Shown here: one piece after another, positions 39,240 through 47,673 of the stretch
Position numbering within the stretch: the stretch's first letter is position 1
Layout of the letters: every line of letters begins with the position of its first letter
NCBI RefSeq assembly: GCF_943846705.1
Contig: NZ_OX044366.1
Location: 1,674,001 to 1,738,000, forward strand
Direction: 5' to 3'
DNA: 64,000 bases
Origin: an uncultured Pseudomonas sp.
GTDB lineage: Bacteria; Pseudomonadota; Gammaproteobacteria; Pseudomonadales; Pseudomonadaceae
Notes under the pieces: generated by a model
The model's database searches: none
Told to the model about the DNA's origin: nothing
Seen by the model: the letters and a program-made list of their open reading frames with translations, nothing else
Program-made: the position numbers and the translations under genes

Positions 39240-39739
39240 CAAGGTGCCTTGTCGTCAGGGAGCACGCTGACCTGATAAACCAGGCCGGACGCGCTGTACA
39301 GGGTTAAATCCAGCGGCGCACGGTAACTGATTCGCCACTGCGGGTTAAGCCAGCGCGTGCCATCTGCCTGCAGTTGCCAGCTGCCGGTGGGGTAACGCTG
39401 AGCCAACTGTGCACTGGGTGTGAGGGCAAACAGCAGGGCCGCGAACAGCTCGCGGGCTTCCGGGTTGGGCGGCAGCAGGCCGTCGTTATGCCATTGCCCC
39501 GCGCGCAGTGACTGGCGCGCCAGCGGCACGCCGAGCGGGTCGAATAACGAGGCCCGCAGCTCGCCCGGTTCATCCTGCAAGACCAGCCACCAGGTTTGCT
39601 GATTCGGCCCTTGGCTGCGTTGCACCTGCAGGGCCAGCGGCAGCGGCGCCACCAGTACCGGCGTCTGCGTGGGCAGTGGTGTCTGCGTGGCGCAGGCCAC
39701 GAGCAGCAGATACAGACCGAGCAGCAGGACGCTGCGCAT
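39239..39739 (-). CDS. DUF3261-like outer-membrane lipoprotein (ApeN position)
   Basis: 166 residues with a lipoprotein signal MRSVLLLGLYLLLVAC (lipidated Cys16). The mature part is a small beta-rich domain (WWLVLQDEPGELRASLFDPLGVPLARQ; YPTGSWQLQADGTRWLN), reminiscent of LolB-like folds. In APE clusters a DUF3261 lipoprotein sits beside the exporter and LolA-like genes and is thought to help insert the pigment lipid in the outer membrane. Its start overlaps the methyltransferase stop (ATGA). Function inferred from context only. Confidence 0.7.
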   Translation of the reverse strand: MRSVLLLGLYLLLVACATQTPLPTQTPVLVAPLPLALQVQRSQGPNQQTWWLVLQDEPGELRASLFDPLGVPLARQSLRAGQWHNDGLLPPNPEARELFAALLFALTPSAQLAQRYPTGSWQLQADGTRWLNPQWRISYRAPLDLTLYSASGLVYQVSVLPDDKAP

Positions 39740-40464
39740 CAGTTGCGCGCGTCCAGCGGCTTGCGTGCCACTACGTTGACCAGGGTTTCATTGCGCTGGC
39801 CAACCGGTTTGGCTGTGCACAGGCCCCAGCGCTCAAGCAGGCCAAAGTCCTTGGAGCGGCTCCACCACAGGTAGGGGTAGGAGATATTCGCGTCGCTGAA
39901 TTGCAAACCCTGTTCGCGCAGCATGGCCAGATAGCCCTCGGCGCTTTTCTGCACGTGCATCGGGTGACGGAACAGCCAGCGGATCACCCAGGTGTCGATA
40001 TAGAACTGGGTGGATTCGGCAAACAGCAGGTAGCCGCCTGGTTTGAGCACCCGGTAGAACTCAGCGAGGGCCTGCTCTTGCTCGACCAGGTGGTGGAAGG
40101 TCTGGTGGCAGAACAACAGGTCGACACTGGCATCGGCCAGCTCGATGGCGGCGCAGTCACTGGCGATCAGCTGCACGTCGAGGCCCAAACGCTCGGCCTC
40201 GGCGCGTGAGCAGTCGAGGCTGTGCGGGTCGGCGTCGAGGCCGATCATCCGTGCCGGCTGGAAGGCCTCGGCGAGCAGGCCGAAAGACTTGCCCTGACCG
40301 CAGCCGACATCCAGCAACACCGGTGCCTGCGGCAGCGGCCCGGCGAACAGGCCGCGCAGGTCATTGATCGCCACGCGCAGCACATGGTGCTGCCACACAT
40401 GGCTTTGCAGAAACCAGAAGCCGAAGCGGGTTTCCGCGACGTAAGTGGGGGCCGGGTTACTCAT
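39739..40464 (-). CDS. Class I SAM-dependent methyltransferase (ApeB-like)
   Basis: 241 residues; the SAM-binding motif VLLDVGCGQGKSFGLL (about 49-64), acidic post-I strand (MIGLDADPHSLD), then LFCHQTFHHLVEQEQALAEFYRVLKPGGYLLFAEST typical of Methyltransf_11. In aryl polyenes the aromatic head group is often O- or C-methylated, so modification of the aryl ring is the likely role. Eight bases separate it from the upstream FAD enzyme. Confidence 0.78.
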   Translation of the reverse strand: MSNPAPTYVAETRFGFWFLQSHVWQHHVLRVAINDLRGLFAGPLPQAPVLLDVGCGQGKSFGLLAEAFQPARMIGLDADPHSLDCSRAEAERLGLDVQLIASDCAAIELADASVDLLFCHQTFHHLVEQEQALAEFYRVLKPGGYLLFAESTQFYIDTWVIRWLFRHPMHVQKSAEGYLAMLREQGLQFSDANISYPYLWWSRSKDFGLLERWGLCTAKPVGQRNETLVNVVARKPLDARN

Positions 40465-40472
40465 AAATGTCC

Positions 40473-41720
40473 TTATTCAGTTCTGGCGCAGAGCTCAGCA
40501 AGCACTCGCAGGCGCCGCTTGGGTTCGGCGACGTAGGGGTTGCTCTGGTCCCAGGCGTAGCCGGCGAGGATCGAGCTGATCATTCGGCGGATCTCCGGCT
40601 GGGCTTTCTCGAAATAGATCACGTCCTGGAAGCTGCCGTCATACCAGCCCTCGACGTACGCACGGAAGGTGTCGACGCCGCGCTTCAGCGGGATGGCAAA
40701 CTCAGTCTCCCAGTCGACCGCCTCGCCGCTTAGCTGGCGGTGCAGGATGCCAGCGGCCATGCTCGCCGAACGCATGGCAATGGTCACCCCGGAGCTGAAC
40801 ACCGGGTCGAGAAACTCGGCGGCATTACCCAGCAGGGCAAAGCCTGGACCGTGCAGGGTTTTGACGTTGGCTGAGTAGCCGCCGATGGTCCGTGCCGGGG
40901 TGTCCCACACGGCGTTTTTCAGCACATTGTGCAGGCTGGGGGTTTCTTCGATGAACTGCTTGAGGCAGGCGTCCAGATCCTGCGGACGACCGCTATAGCG
41001 GCTGGCGTCGGCGACGACGCCGACTGAGCAGCGCCCGTTACTGAACGGAATGGTCCAGAACCACACATCGCGCAAGGTGGGGTGGGTGGTGATGAGGATC
41101 TTCTCGCGGTCAAACCCCGTGCCTTCGCTGCGGTCTTCGACGTGGGTGAATACCGCCTGGCGCACCGGGAAGCTGGACGGCATGTCGAGGTCGAGCAAGC
41201 GCGGCAGCACGCGGCCATAACCGCTGCCGTCGAGGACGAAGGCGCATTCGACCAGGTACTCATGGCCGTCGGCCAAACGCCGAACGCTCAGGCGCGGGCA
41301 GTCGCCACTGAAATCGGCGGCGAAAATTTCTTCTTCATAGCGAATGTCCACGCCCTGCAACTCGGCTTGGTCGGCCAGCAGTTTGTCGAAGTCGGCGCGC
41401 ACTACCTGATAGGTCGAGCCTTGGCCTTTGGTAAAGGTGTCGCGAAAATCGAACTCGCTGTAGCGCTCGCCCCAGCCGAAGGCTGCGCCATGCTTGGTCT
41501 GAAAGCCCGCTGCATGGACCGCGTCGAGCATCCCGGCCTCTTCGACGAAGTCCAGGCAGTGCGACAGCAAGCTCTCGCCAATCGAAAAGCGCGGGAAGCG
41601 TTGTCGCTCGAGCACCAGCACGTCATGCCCCTTACGCTTGAGCAGCGCGCCAGCAATCGCCCCGGACGGGCCGGCACCGATCACCACGACTTGGCGTTGT
41701 TCGACTTCAAGAGACTTCAT
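40473..41720 (-). CDS. Halogenase-like FAD-dependent enzyme in the polyene cluster
   Basis: ATG at 41720 gives 415 residues starting just before VVVIGAGPSGAIAG; an alternative ATG at 41771 overlaps the exporter stop. Features seen: FAD GxGxxG at about 15-20; GESLL (48-52) after FPRFSIG; Lys76 in GFQTKHGAAFGWG; and WFWTIP (220-225), the WxWxIP signature of flavin-dependent halogenases, followed by an FAD-contact stretch GNAAEFLDPVFSSGV. This set fits the PltA/CmlS-like branch acting on carrier-bound or phenolic substrates. Brominated xanthomonadins, relatives of aryl polyenes, are the precedent. It may instead be a non-halogenating monooxygenase of the same fold. Substrate and activity are inferred. 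Confidence 0.7.
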   Translation of the reverse strand: MKSLEVEQRQVVVIGAGPSGAIAGALLKRKGHDVLVLERQRFPRFSIGESLLSHCLDFVEEAGMLDAVHAAGFQTKHGAAFGWGERYSEFDFRDTFTKGQGSTYQVVRADFDKLLADQAELQGVDIRYEEEIFAADFSGDCPRLSVRRLADGHEYLVECAFVLDGSGYGRVLPRLLDLDMPSSFPVRQAVFTHVEDRSEGTGFDREKILITTHPTLRDVWFWTIPFSNGRCSVGVVADASRYSGRPQDLDACLKQFIEETPSLHNVLKNAVWDTPARTIGGYSANVKTLHGPGFALLGNAAEFLDPVFSSGVTIAMRSASMAAGILHRQLSGEAVDWETEFAIPLKRGVDTFRAYVEGWYDGSFQDVIYFEKAQPEIRRMISSILAGYAWDQSNPYVAEPKRRLRVLAELCARTE

Positions 41721-41767
41721 GGCGGCTACTGGCCTTATTTCTGGGTGGGAATGCTGGGGGCTTGGGA

Positions 41768-44119
41768 TCATGCGGCGTGCTCTGTGCGTGGCGCGGGCTG
41801 AGTGCCGGCCCAAGGCGCGAGGAGGAAACAGAACAGCAGACCGAGGCTGATCGCCAGGCCGAAGTTGGCAATTGCCGGGGTGTCACTGATTAGCAGCAGG
41901 CCGAACGATAGCCAACTGGTTAGCGCCGAAAGCAGGGTGCCGAGCAGGCTCACCGCCGGGCCGCCGATGTTCTCGCGCATCAAAATGGCGTAATCAACGC
42001 CAATGGCGGTGATCAACAGCAGGCCGAACAGGCTGAACAGGGTCAGTGGCTGGCCCAGCCAGCCGAGACAGGCCAGCGCCGCCAGAGCGGCCAGCAGCGG
42101 CAGGCAGACCACCCGCAACGCGCCGCCGAGGCCGAAGGGCAGGCACAGCAACAGCAGGATCGCCAGGCTGGAGATGAGTTTCAGTTCGGCCGCGCTGAGC
42201 TGCGTGGCGCTGAACAGCGCGTTGAGTTCGCTGATCCGATCCACCAGTTGCACGCCCGGCAGGTCCTCGACCAGTGGCTTGAGTGCGCGGCTGTTGCTCA
42301 GCCCCTGCAGGCTGACCAGCCCGGCCACGCCCTCGGCCCCGTCTTTGCTATAGGCGCCCAGCCACAGTGGTCGCCAAGGTTCGCCTAGGGGGCTGGCCAG
42401 GGCTTGCTCAAGGCTGGCCTGATTGCGTTGCTGCAGCGCCAGCAGTTCGCCGTGCAGCGCGGCTGGTGGGATGCCCAGGTCGAGCAGGGGCTGCCAGTGC
42501 GGCGGCAGTTCGCGCAGTGCCGCGCGCAGTGGCTGCAGCTGACTGTCAGGGGCGAGCAGTTGGCTCAGGGCGCGGTAGTCACGCAACTGGCCGTTCTCTA
42601 CCGCCTGGTCCAGACGCTGGCTCAGCACCGCTTGGCGCTCCAGCAGTTGCTGCGCATTGGCGGCGCGCACCAGGAAGAACTGGCTGGTGGGCTGCTGGCC
42701 GGTCAGCTCGGCGATGCGCTGGGCCTCGGCGAGCAGTTGTGGCTCTTTGCCGAGCCACTGGCGCAAATCATTTTGCGTGTGCAGCTGCCACAGGCCGCCG
42801 GCGCAGAACAGCAGCAACACGATTAGCAGTGGCGCACTCCCGACGTTACTCAGCAGGCGCGCACGGCCGCTGAGCAGGCGTTTGCTGAAGTTGAGCAGAC
42901 GCGGCGATGGGCGTAGTTGCAGGCCCTTGAGCCAGGCTGGCAGCAGGCACACCGAGCAGAGGTAGGCGGCGATCAGCCCGGCGGCGGAGAATAGCGCGAC
43001 CTGAGTCAGCGCCGGAAACGGCGTGAAGGCCAGCGCCAGGTAGCCGATCAGGTTGGTGCCCAGGCTCAAGCTCAGGCCCGGCAGGGTGGCGCGTAGGGCG
43101 GCCCAACTGTTCCAGTCCTCCGCACCCTCGGTATTGCTCCAGCTCTTACTTAAATAGTGCTGCGGGTAATCGGCGGCCACGCCGACCAGGCTGGCCCCCA
43201 GCACCAAGGTCAGGGCGTTGATCTGGCCGAACACCAGCACGCAGGCGGTGCAGCCGGCGAGCAGGGCCATGCCGATGGGCAGCAGGCTGACCAGCACCCG
43301 CACGCGGCGGAAGGCCAGCAGCAACAGCAGCAGGGTGCCGAGGGTGGCACCGCCGCCAATCAGGCTGATTTCGCGGGTCGCCTTGGCTTGCCCGGCAGCG
43401 GCATACAGCACGCCACCGGCGGCCAGCAATTGACCGCCGGCGCGTTCGATCTGGCTGCGGGTGCTGGCGACCTGCGCGGCGATCAGCGGCGGCTCCTGCA
43501 TATCGAACGCACTGCCCTGGGCGCTGGCGCGCAGCAGGGCCCAGGTCATGCCCGGCTCTTCCAATAGCAGAGCACCGCTGCTGAGGTCGGCCTGGATGCG
43601 GCTGCCGGGATTCAGCGCTTGCTGCGCGCGCAGGCCAAGACCGAGCCAATCTTGCTCGATGGGCAGCAGGCTGAAACTGGCGAAGGGGTCGAACAACTGA
43701 GCGGCGCGTTGTTCGAGCAACTGCTGTGGCTGCTCCAGCAACAGCTGGCGATCGGCGGCGGGGAGCAGGGCCAGGCGGTTATGCCGCAGGTAGTCGCGCA
43801 GGGCGTCAAGGTCGCTGTCGACGCTCCATTGCACTTGGGCGAAACGCCCGCTGCCACGCCATTGCTCGCCCACCTTCTGCACCAGGGCAATCGCCTGTTC
43901 GCGTTGCGGGTGACCGATCAATAACAGCAGGTCGCGGTTGAGCGGCTCCTGCATGCGTTGCTCGGCTTTTTTTACCAGCGCATCGCCGCTGCCAGCGGGC
44001 AATAGCGCGAGCATATCGGCTGCTACGGGCGGGCCGTTACGCCACTGCCAGGCGGCGAGTGCGAGCAGGGCGACGAGCAGCAGCAAAAAGCCGCGCGGCA
44101 GCCAGCGTTCACTGGGCAA
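41768..44119 (-). CDS. MMPL/RND-type exporter (ApeM-like)
   Basis: 783 residues from a TTG at 44119 that overlaps the end of the LolA-like gene; no better start is evident. Two homologous halves each have one membrane helix, a large periplasmic loop and five or six more helices. Proton-relay motifs VGVAADYPQHYL (first half) and TAIGVDYAILMREN (second half) are those of MMPL lipid exporters. It would flip or export the polyene lipid from the inner membrane, working with the LolA-like protein and the lipoprotein. Confidence 0.85.
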   Translation of the reverse strand: MPSERWLPRGFLLLLVALLALAAWQWRNGPPVAADMLALLPAGSGDALVKKAEQRMQEPLNRDLLLLIGHPQREQAIALVQKVGEQWRGSGRFAQVQWSVDSDLDALRDYLRHNRLALLPAADRQLLLEQPQQLLEQRAAQLFDPFASFSLLPIEQDWLGLGLRAQQALNPGSRIQADLSSGALLLEEPGMTWALLRASAQGSAFDMQEPPLIAAQVASTRSQIERAGGQLLAAGGVLYAAAGQAKATREISLIGGGATLGTLLLLLLAFRRVRVLVSLLPIGMALLAGCTACVLVFGQINALTLVLGASLVGVAADYPQHYLSKSWSNTEGAEDWNSWAALRATLPGLSLSLGTNLIGYLALAFTPFPALTQVALFSAAGLIAAYLCSVCLLPAWLKGLQLRPSPRLLNFSKRLLSGRARLLSNVGSAPLLIVLLLFCAGGLWQLHTQNDLRQWLGKEPQLLAEAQRIAELTGQQPTSQFFLVRAANAQQLLERQAVLSQRLDQAVENGQLRDYRALSQLLAPDSQLQPLRAALRELPPHWQPLLDLGIPPAALHGELLALQQRNQASLEQALASPLGEPWRPLWLGAYSKDGAEGVAGLVSLQGLSNSRALKPLVEDLPGVQLVDRISELNALFSATQLSAAELKLISSLAILLLLCLPFGLGGALRVVCLPLLAALAALACLGWLGQPLTLFSLFGLLLITAIGVDYAILMRENIGGPAVSLLGTLLSALTSWLSFGLLLISDTPAIANFGLAISLGLLFCFLLAPWAGTQPAPRTEHAA

Positions 44120-44801
44120 AGTCGCGCTGCTCCTGTTCGTTCAGCGCAGTTCCGGCCTGGCTGTCAGGCAGGCGCAAAACGCTGTGGTCGCCCTGGGTTT
44201 CATGCAGCTCGATGCGTTGCACCAGCGCACCACCTTCGATCTGGATGCGGCTGAAAATCTGTTTCAGCAACAGTGAGTTTGGTATCAGCTGTAGTTGCCA
44301 GGCCTCGGCGCTGCCGCTCAGCTGCAATTCGAAGTCGCGGGCCAGGCCGCTGTGGTCACCCTTGAGCACGGCGAGGAACAGCCGGCTTTGCTGGGCGGCA
44401 ACATCCTGGCCGGGCTGCTGTTGCCAACCATTGGCCGTGCGCTTGGCAATGCCCTGATTATCGATGCGGTAATCCTGCTGCAGCGGGCTTTGCAGCTGCC
44501 AGAGCAGGCCGAGGTCGCGACTGAGGACGAACTGGCCACGACTGGTCAGAGGCTGCGGCAGGGCGCGCAGGTGTTTTTCCTGAATCAACGGGCCGCGCAC
44601 TACCGCAGGCTTGGCCAGCTGGGCGCTGAGTTGCTCGAGGTCAAAAGCGTGGGCGTGGGTGGTTAAGAGCAGCAGGAACAGGGCGTATAGCGTTCTGCTT
44701 ACTGCCTGCGCGTTTATCCGCGCACCGCGTTGGGTATCGCTAAGCTCAACCCAACCTACAGGGTTGAACACGCGGCTTAGTCCAGCCCAACGACTGCTCA
44801 C
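44109..44801 (-). CDS. LolA-like periplasmic carrier (ApeL-like), disturbed start
   Basis: The mature domain (from FDLEQLSAQLAKP, about 180 residues) is of the LolA/DUF outer-membrane carrier type: QEKHLRALPQPLTSRGQFVLSRDLGLLWQL and YRIDNQGIAKR. The signal peptide is visible (SRTLYALFLLLLTTHAHA), but its expected start codon reads GTA, not ATG/GTG. The only in-frame starts lie upstream, GTG at 44771 or GTG at 44801 (overlapping the thioesterase stop), and the codons between derive from a dispersed repeat (translated as NPVGWVELSDTQ). The coordinates use 44801; the true start is uncertain and export may be affected. Role: carrying the pigment lipid across the periplasm. Confidence 0.65.
   Translation of the reverse strand: MSSRWAGLSRVFNPVGWVELSDTQRGARINAQAVSRTLYALFLLLLTTHAHAFDLEQLSAQLAKPAVVRGPLIQEKHLRALPQPLTSRGQFVLSRDLGLLWQLQSPLQQDYRIDNQGIAKRTANGWQQQPGQDVAAQQSRLFLAVLKGDHSGLARDFELQLSGSAEAWQLQLIPNSLLLKQIFSRIQIEGGALVQRIELHETQGDHSVLRLPDSQAGTALNEQEQRDFAQ
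44727..44759 (-). repeat. Dispersed palindromic repeat of the GTAGG family, copy A
   Basis: On the minus strand it reads GTAGGTTGGGTTGAGC followed by TTAGCGATACCCAACGC, with GTTGGGT pairing to ACCCAAC around GCTTAGC. It lies between the thioesterase stop and the signal peptide of the LolA-like gene. Related copies are at 48418-48489 and 53836-53870. Confidence 0.7.
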
Positions 44802-45223
44802 GCCAACACCTTCGCAACGGCGTCGAGCAGCACCTTGGGCGAAGCAAATTGCATCTCGCGGGTGGCGATTTCCACCGCCACTTGCACGCTGCTGCCGCGG
44901 GTTATGCGCTCGCCGGTGGCGGCGTCCAAGATCAGGTAGTTGATCTTCAGGCGGTTTTCCCACTCCACCAGATCGGCGCGCACGGTGATCCGTTGGCCGA
45001 ACTGCGCGCCACGGATATAGCGCACCTGCAGGTCGATCACCGGCCAGGCGTAGCCAGCGTCGCGCATCTGCCGGTAGTTGTGGCCAAGCTTGTCGAGCAG
45101 GGCGCAGCGCGCCTCTTCGAAGTATTTGACGTAGTGGCCGTGCCAGACCACTTCCATCATGTCGACGTCGAAGAACGGCACCTGTAGTTCGATCTCGGCC
45201 TGCAGCACACCCTTGCTACGCAT
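44798..45223 (-). CDS. 4-hydroxybenzoyl-CoA thioesterase-like protein (ApeK-like)
   Basis: ATG at 45223 has GGAG five bases upstream and overlaps the ammonia-lyase stop; an in-frame GTG at 45244 is weaker. 141 residues of the hotdog acyl-CoA thioesterase family; the YbgC-like active-site region reads FFDVDMMEVVWHGHYVKYFEEAR (Asp19/Asp21), with no N-terminal signal. In an APE cluster it would hydrolyse or edit acyl thioesters on carrier protein or CoA. Confidence 0.8.
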   Translation of the reverse strand: MRSKGVLQAEIELQVPFFDVDMMEVVWHGHYVKYFEEARCALLDKLGHNYRQMRDAGYAWPVIDLQVRYIRGAQFGQRITVRADLVEWENRLKINYLILDAATGERITRGSSVQVAVEIATREMQFASPKVLLDAVAKVLA

Positions 45224-46757
45224 AGAGGCTCCAGTGTTGCTCACGGATGCGCGCCAGGCACAGGCGCAGCTCGGCTTCCAGGGCGCGGTCTTCGATGACC
45301 GGGTGGAAGTCCACGGCCAGTTGCTCGCGCATGGCGGCCACTGGGGCGGGGATGTCGATTTTGCCGTCGCGCTGACGCAGCCATACGCCCTGGTTAGCGG
45401 CCAGCAGGGTGGCGGCGGCGACCTGTTCGGTCAGCTCCAGGCTGCGCAGGGCGTCGCGGGCGGCGATGGTACCCATGCTCACCTTGTCCTGGTTATGGCA
45501 CTCGGTGGAGCGCGAGAACACGCTGGCCGGCATGGTGTTTTTCAGCGCTTCGGCGGTCCAGGCGCTGGTGCCGATCTGCACCGCTTTGAAGCCGTGGTTG
45601 ATCATCGCGCTGACGCTCGGCGCGCCGGACAGGTTGCTCGGCAGGCCATGGTTGTAGCGCGTGTCGACCAGCAGGGCGAGCTGGCGGTCGAGCAGGTCGG
45701 CGACGTTACCCACCAGGTTCTTCAGGCTGTCCATGGCGAAGGCGATATGCCCGCCGTAGAAGTGCCCACCGTGCAGCACGCGTTCGGCTTCGGCGTCGAT
45801 CAGCGGGTTGTCGTTGGCGCTGTTCAGCTCGATCTCGATAAATTGGCGCAGCAGGCCCAGGCTGTCGGCCAGCACACCGAGTACATGCGGTGCGCAGCGC
45901 AGCGAGTAGCGGTCCTGCAGGCGGTGCAACGGCGCGGTCGGTGCGTCGATGGCCAGGTCCTGACGCAACCAGGCGGCGACTTGCATCTGCCCCGGATGCG
46001 GTTTGGCGGCGAACAGGCGCTCGTCGAAGTGCTCCGGGTTGCCTTCCAGCGCCACCACGTTAAGCGCGGTGATGCGCGTGGCCAGCTTGAGCAGGTAGTC
46101 GGCGCGCGAATAAGCCTGGCAGGCCAGGGCGGTCATTACCGCCGTGCCGTTCATCAGCGCCAGCGCTTCTTTCGGGCGCAAGGTGAGTGGCGTCCAGTCC
46201 AGTTCGGCGTGCACGTCGGCAGCGCTGCGGCGCTCACCTTTGAACATTACTTCGCGCTCACCACTGAGGGTGGCGGCCACGTAGGATAGCGGGGTGAGGT
46301 CACCGCTGGCGCCGACCGAGCCTTCTTCCGGAATCAACGGCAGCACATCAAATTCGAGAAAGGCCTGCAGGCGTTCGAGCAATTCCACACGCACCCCGGA
46401 TACGCCCTGACACAGCGACTGCAAGCGTGCAGCGAGTACCGCGCGGGTGGCCGGCTCATCGAGTAGCTTGCCCAGGCCGCAGCCGTGGAAGGTGTAAAGG
46501 TGGCGCGGCAGCGCTTCGACCTGATGCAGTGGCACGGCCACCACGCAGGAGTCGCCGTAGCCGGTGGTGACGCCGTAGATCACGCCTTCCTTATCCAACA
46601 GGCTGTCGAGAAAGCGCGCGCCCTTGGCGATTTTTTCACGGTAGACGGCATCGCTTTGCAACTGCGCCGGGGCGCTGCGGCTGGCCAGGGCGACAACCTG
46701 TTCGATGCTCAAGGGGCGCTCGCCAAACACGATGGGATCAGGCTGATGTGTCGTCAT
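45216..46757 (-). CDS. Aromatic amino acid ammonia-lyase (HAL/PAL/TAL family)
   Basis: ATG at 46757; 513 residues. Ala150-Ser151-Gly152 in GSVGASGDLTPLSY forms the MIO prosthetic group; Tyr61 in YGVTTGYGDS is the catalytic Tyr. The substrate-selectivity pair aligned to His89-Leu90 of Rhodobacter TAL is Phe90-His91 (HLYTFHGCGLG), which is neither the Ser-His of typical histidine lyases nor the His-Leu of that TAL. No other histidine-utilisation gene is near, so an aromatic substrate is likely: deamination of Tyr or Phe to coumarate or cinnamate as starter for the polyene. It overlaps both neighbours. Confidence 0.85.
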   Translation of the reverse strand: MTTHQPDPIVFGERPLSIEQVVALASRSAPAQLQSDAVYREKIAKGARFLDSLLDKEGVIYGVTTGYGDSCVVAVPLHQVEALPRHLYTFHGCGLGKLLDEPATRAVLAARLQSLCQGVSGVRVELLERLQAFLEFDVLPLIPEEGSVGASGDLTPLSYVAATLSGEREVMFKGERRSAADVHAELDWTPLTLRPKEALALMNGTAVMTALACQAYSRADYLLKLATRITALNVVALEGNPEHFDERLFAAKPHPGQMQVAAWLRQDLAIDAPTAPLHRLQDRYSLRCAPHVLGVLADSLGLLRQFIEIELNSANDNPLIDAEAERVLHGGHFYGGHIAFAMDSLKNLVGNVADLLDRQLALLVDTRYNHGLPSNLSGAPSVSAMINHGFKAVQIGTSAWTAEALKNTMPASVFSRSTECHNQDKVSMGTIAARDALRSLELTEQVAAATLLAANQGVWLRQRDGKIDIPAPVAAMREQLAVDFHPVIEDRALEAELRLCLARIREQHWSLYA

Positions 46758-47673
46758 CTTTATTCCAGAACGGGTAGAAATTGAACCATTGCAGAGGCGC
46801 ATCCAGGCAGCGTTGCGCGAGCTGGTCGGCGTAGCGTTGGGTCCAGTGGCGGATCACCTCATCACGTTCGTTGCGCTTCCAGCGCAGGCGCTCGGCGAAG
46901 GGTTCGATGATCACCTGATAGCGTTTGTCGATCTTCAGGCAGTGAATCAGGTTGACCGGGCATTGCAGCAGCCCAGCCAGCAACCACGGGCCTTGCGGGA
47001 AGGCCGCGGGCTTGCCGAGAAAGTCCACGCTGACCTTGCGGCTGCCCTTGAGCGGCACGCGGTCGCCGGCAATCGCCAGCCACTCGCCACGCTCCAGGCG
47101 CTCGGACAATTGCAGCATGATTGCCGCGTCCAGTTCGCTGACCTGGATCAGGCGCAAGTGGCTAGAACCAGCCTCGCCGAGCAGGCGGTTGAACTGTTCA
47201 GCATGCTTGGTGTGCACCAGCACATTCATGGTCACTTGCTCGCCGAGCTCGGCGAGGGCGCGGCAGACTTCCAGGTTGCCCAGGTGCGCGGCCACCAGCA
47301 TTTGTCCACGGCCTTGCTGGTGCAGCTGGGCGCAGGTATTGCTCGGGTCAACCAGGGTGATGTGTTCCAGGCCGAGCTTGCCGTTCCACACGTCGAGCTT
47401 GTCGAGCAGGGTGTCGGCGAAACTCATGAAATGACGAAATACTGAGCGGCGACTGGGGTGCAACTCGGCGCGACCGCTCCAGGTGGCCAGGTTGCGTTGG
47501 TACTGCTGGATGCTGCGCCGCGCCTTGCCGCCGAACAGGTAGAAATACAGCACGATCAGGTACAGCAGCGGGCTGATCAGCCGGCGACCGAGCAGGCGCG
47601 CCAGCCAGGCGGTGAATTTCATCAGGATAAAACTGCCGCGCTCGCGCTGCCCGGCCCAGTGCTGCTGGCTCAT
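46738..47673 (-). CDS. HtrB/LpxL-like lysophospholipid acyltransferase (C-terminal half of ApeJ)
   Basis: ATG at 47673 overlaps the glycosyltransferase stop (ATGA); 311 residues. A hydrophobic N-terminal segment (about 30-50) anchors it to the inner membrane, and the H-x4-E catalytic motif is HLGNLE (His130, Glu135), as in lipid A lauroyl/myristoyl transferases, with LAIAGDRVPLKGSRKVSVDF later. It would acylate a glycosylated polyene or its lipid anchor. In E. coli this domain and the glycosyltransferase are, as I recall, one protein; here they are two coupled genes. Confidence 0.82.
   Translation of the reverse strand: MSQQHWAGQRERGSFILMKFTAWLARLLGRRLISPLLYLIVLYFYLFGGKARRSIQQYQRNLATWSGRAELHPSRRSVFRHFMSFADTLLDKLDVWNGKLGLEHITLVDPSNTCAQLHQQGRGQMLVAAHLGNLEVCRALAELGEQVTMNVLVHTKHAEQFNRLLGEAGSSHLRLIQVSELDAAIMLQLSERLERGEWLAIAGDRVPLKGSRKVSVDFLGKPAAFPQGPWLLAGLLQCPVNLIHCLKIDKRYQVIIEPFAERLRWKRNERDEVIRHWTQRYADQLAQRCLDAPLQWFNFYPFWNKDDDTSA

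Noticed and set aside
45216..46757. Simple HutH (histidine degradation) assignment
   Set aside because: No other hut gene is near, the selectivity pair is not Ser-His, and the gene is embedded and translationally coupled in the polyene operon.
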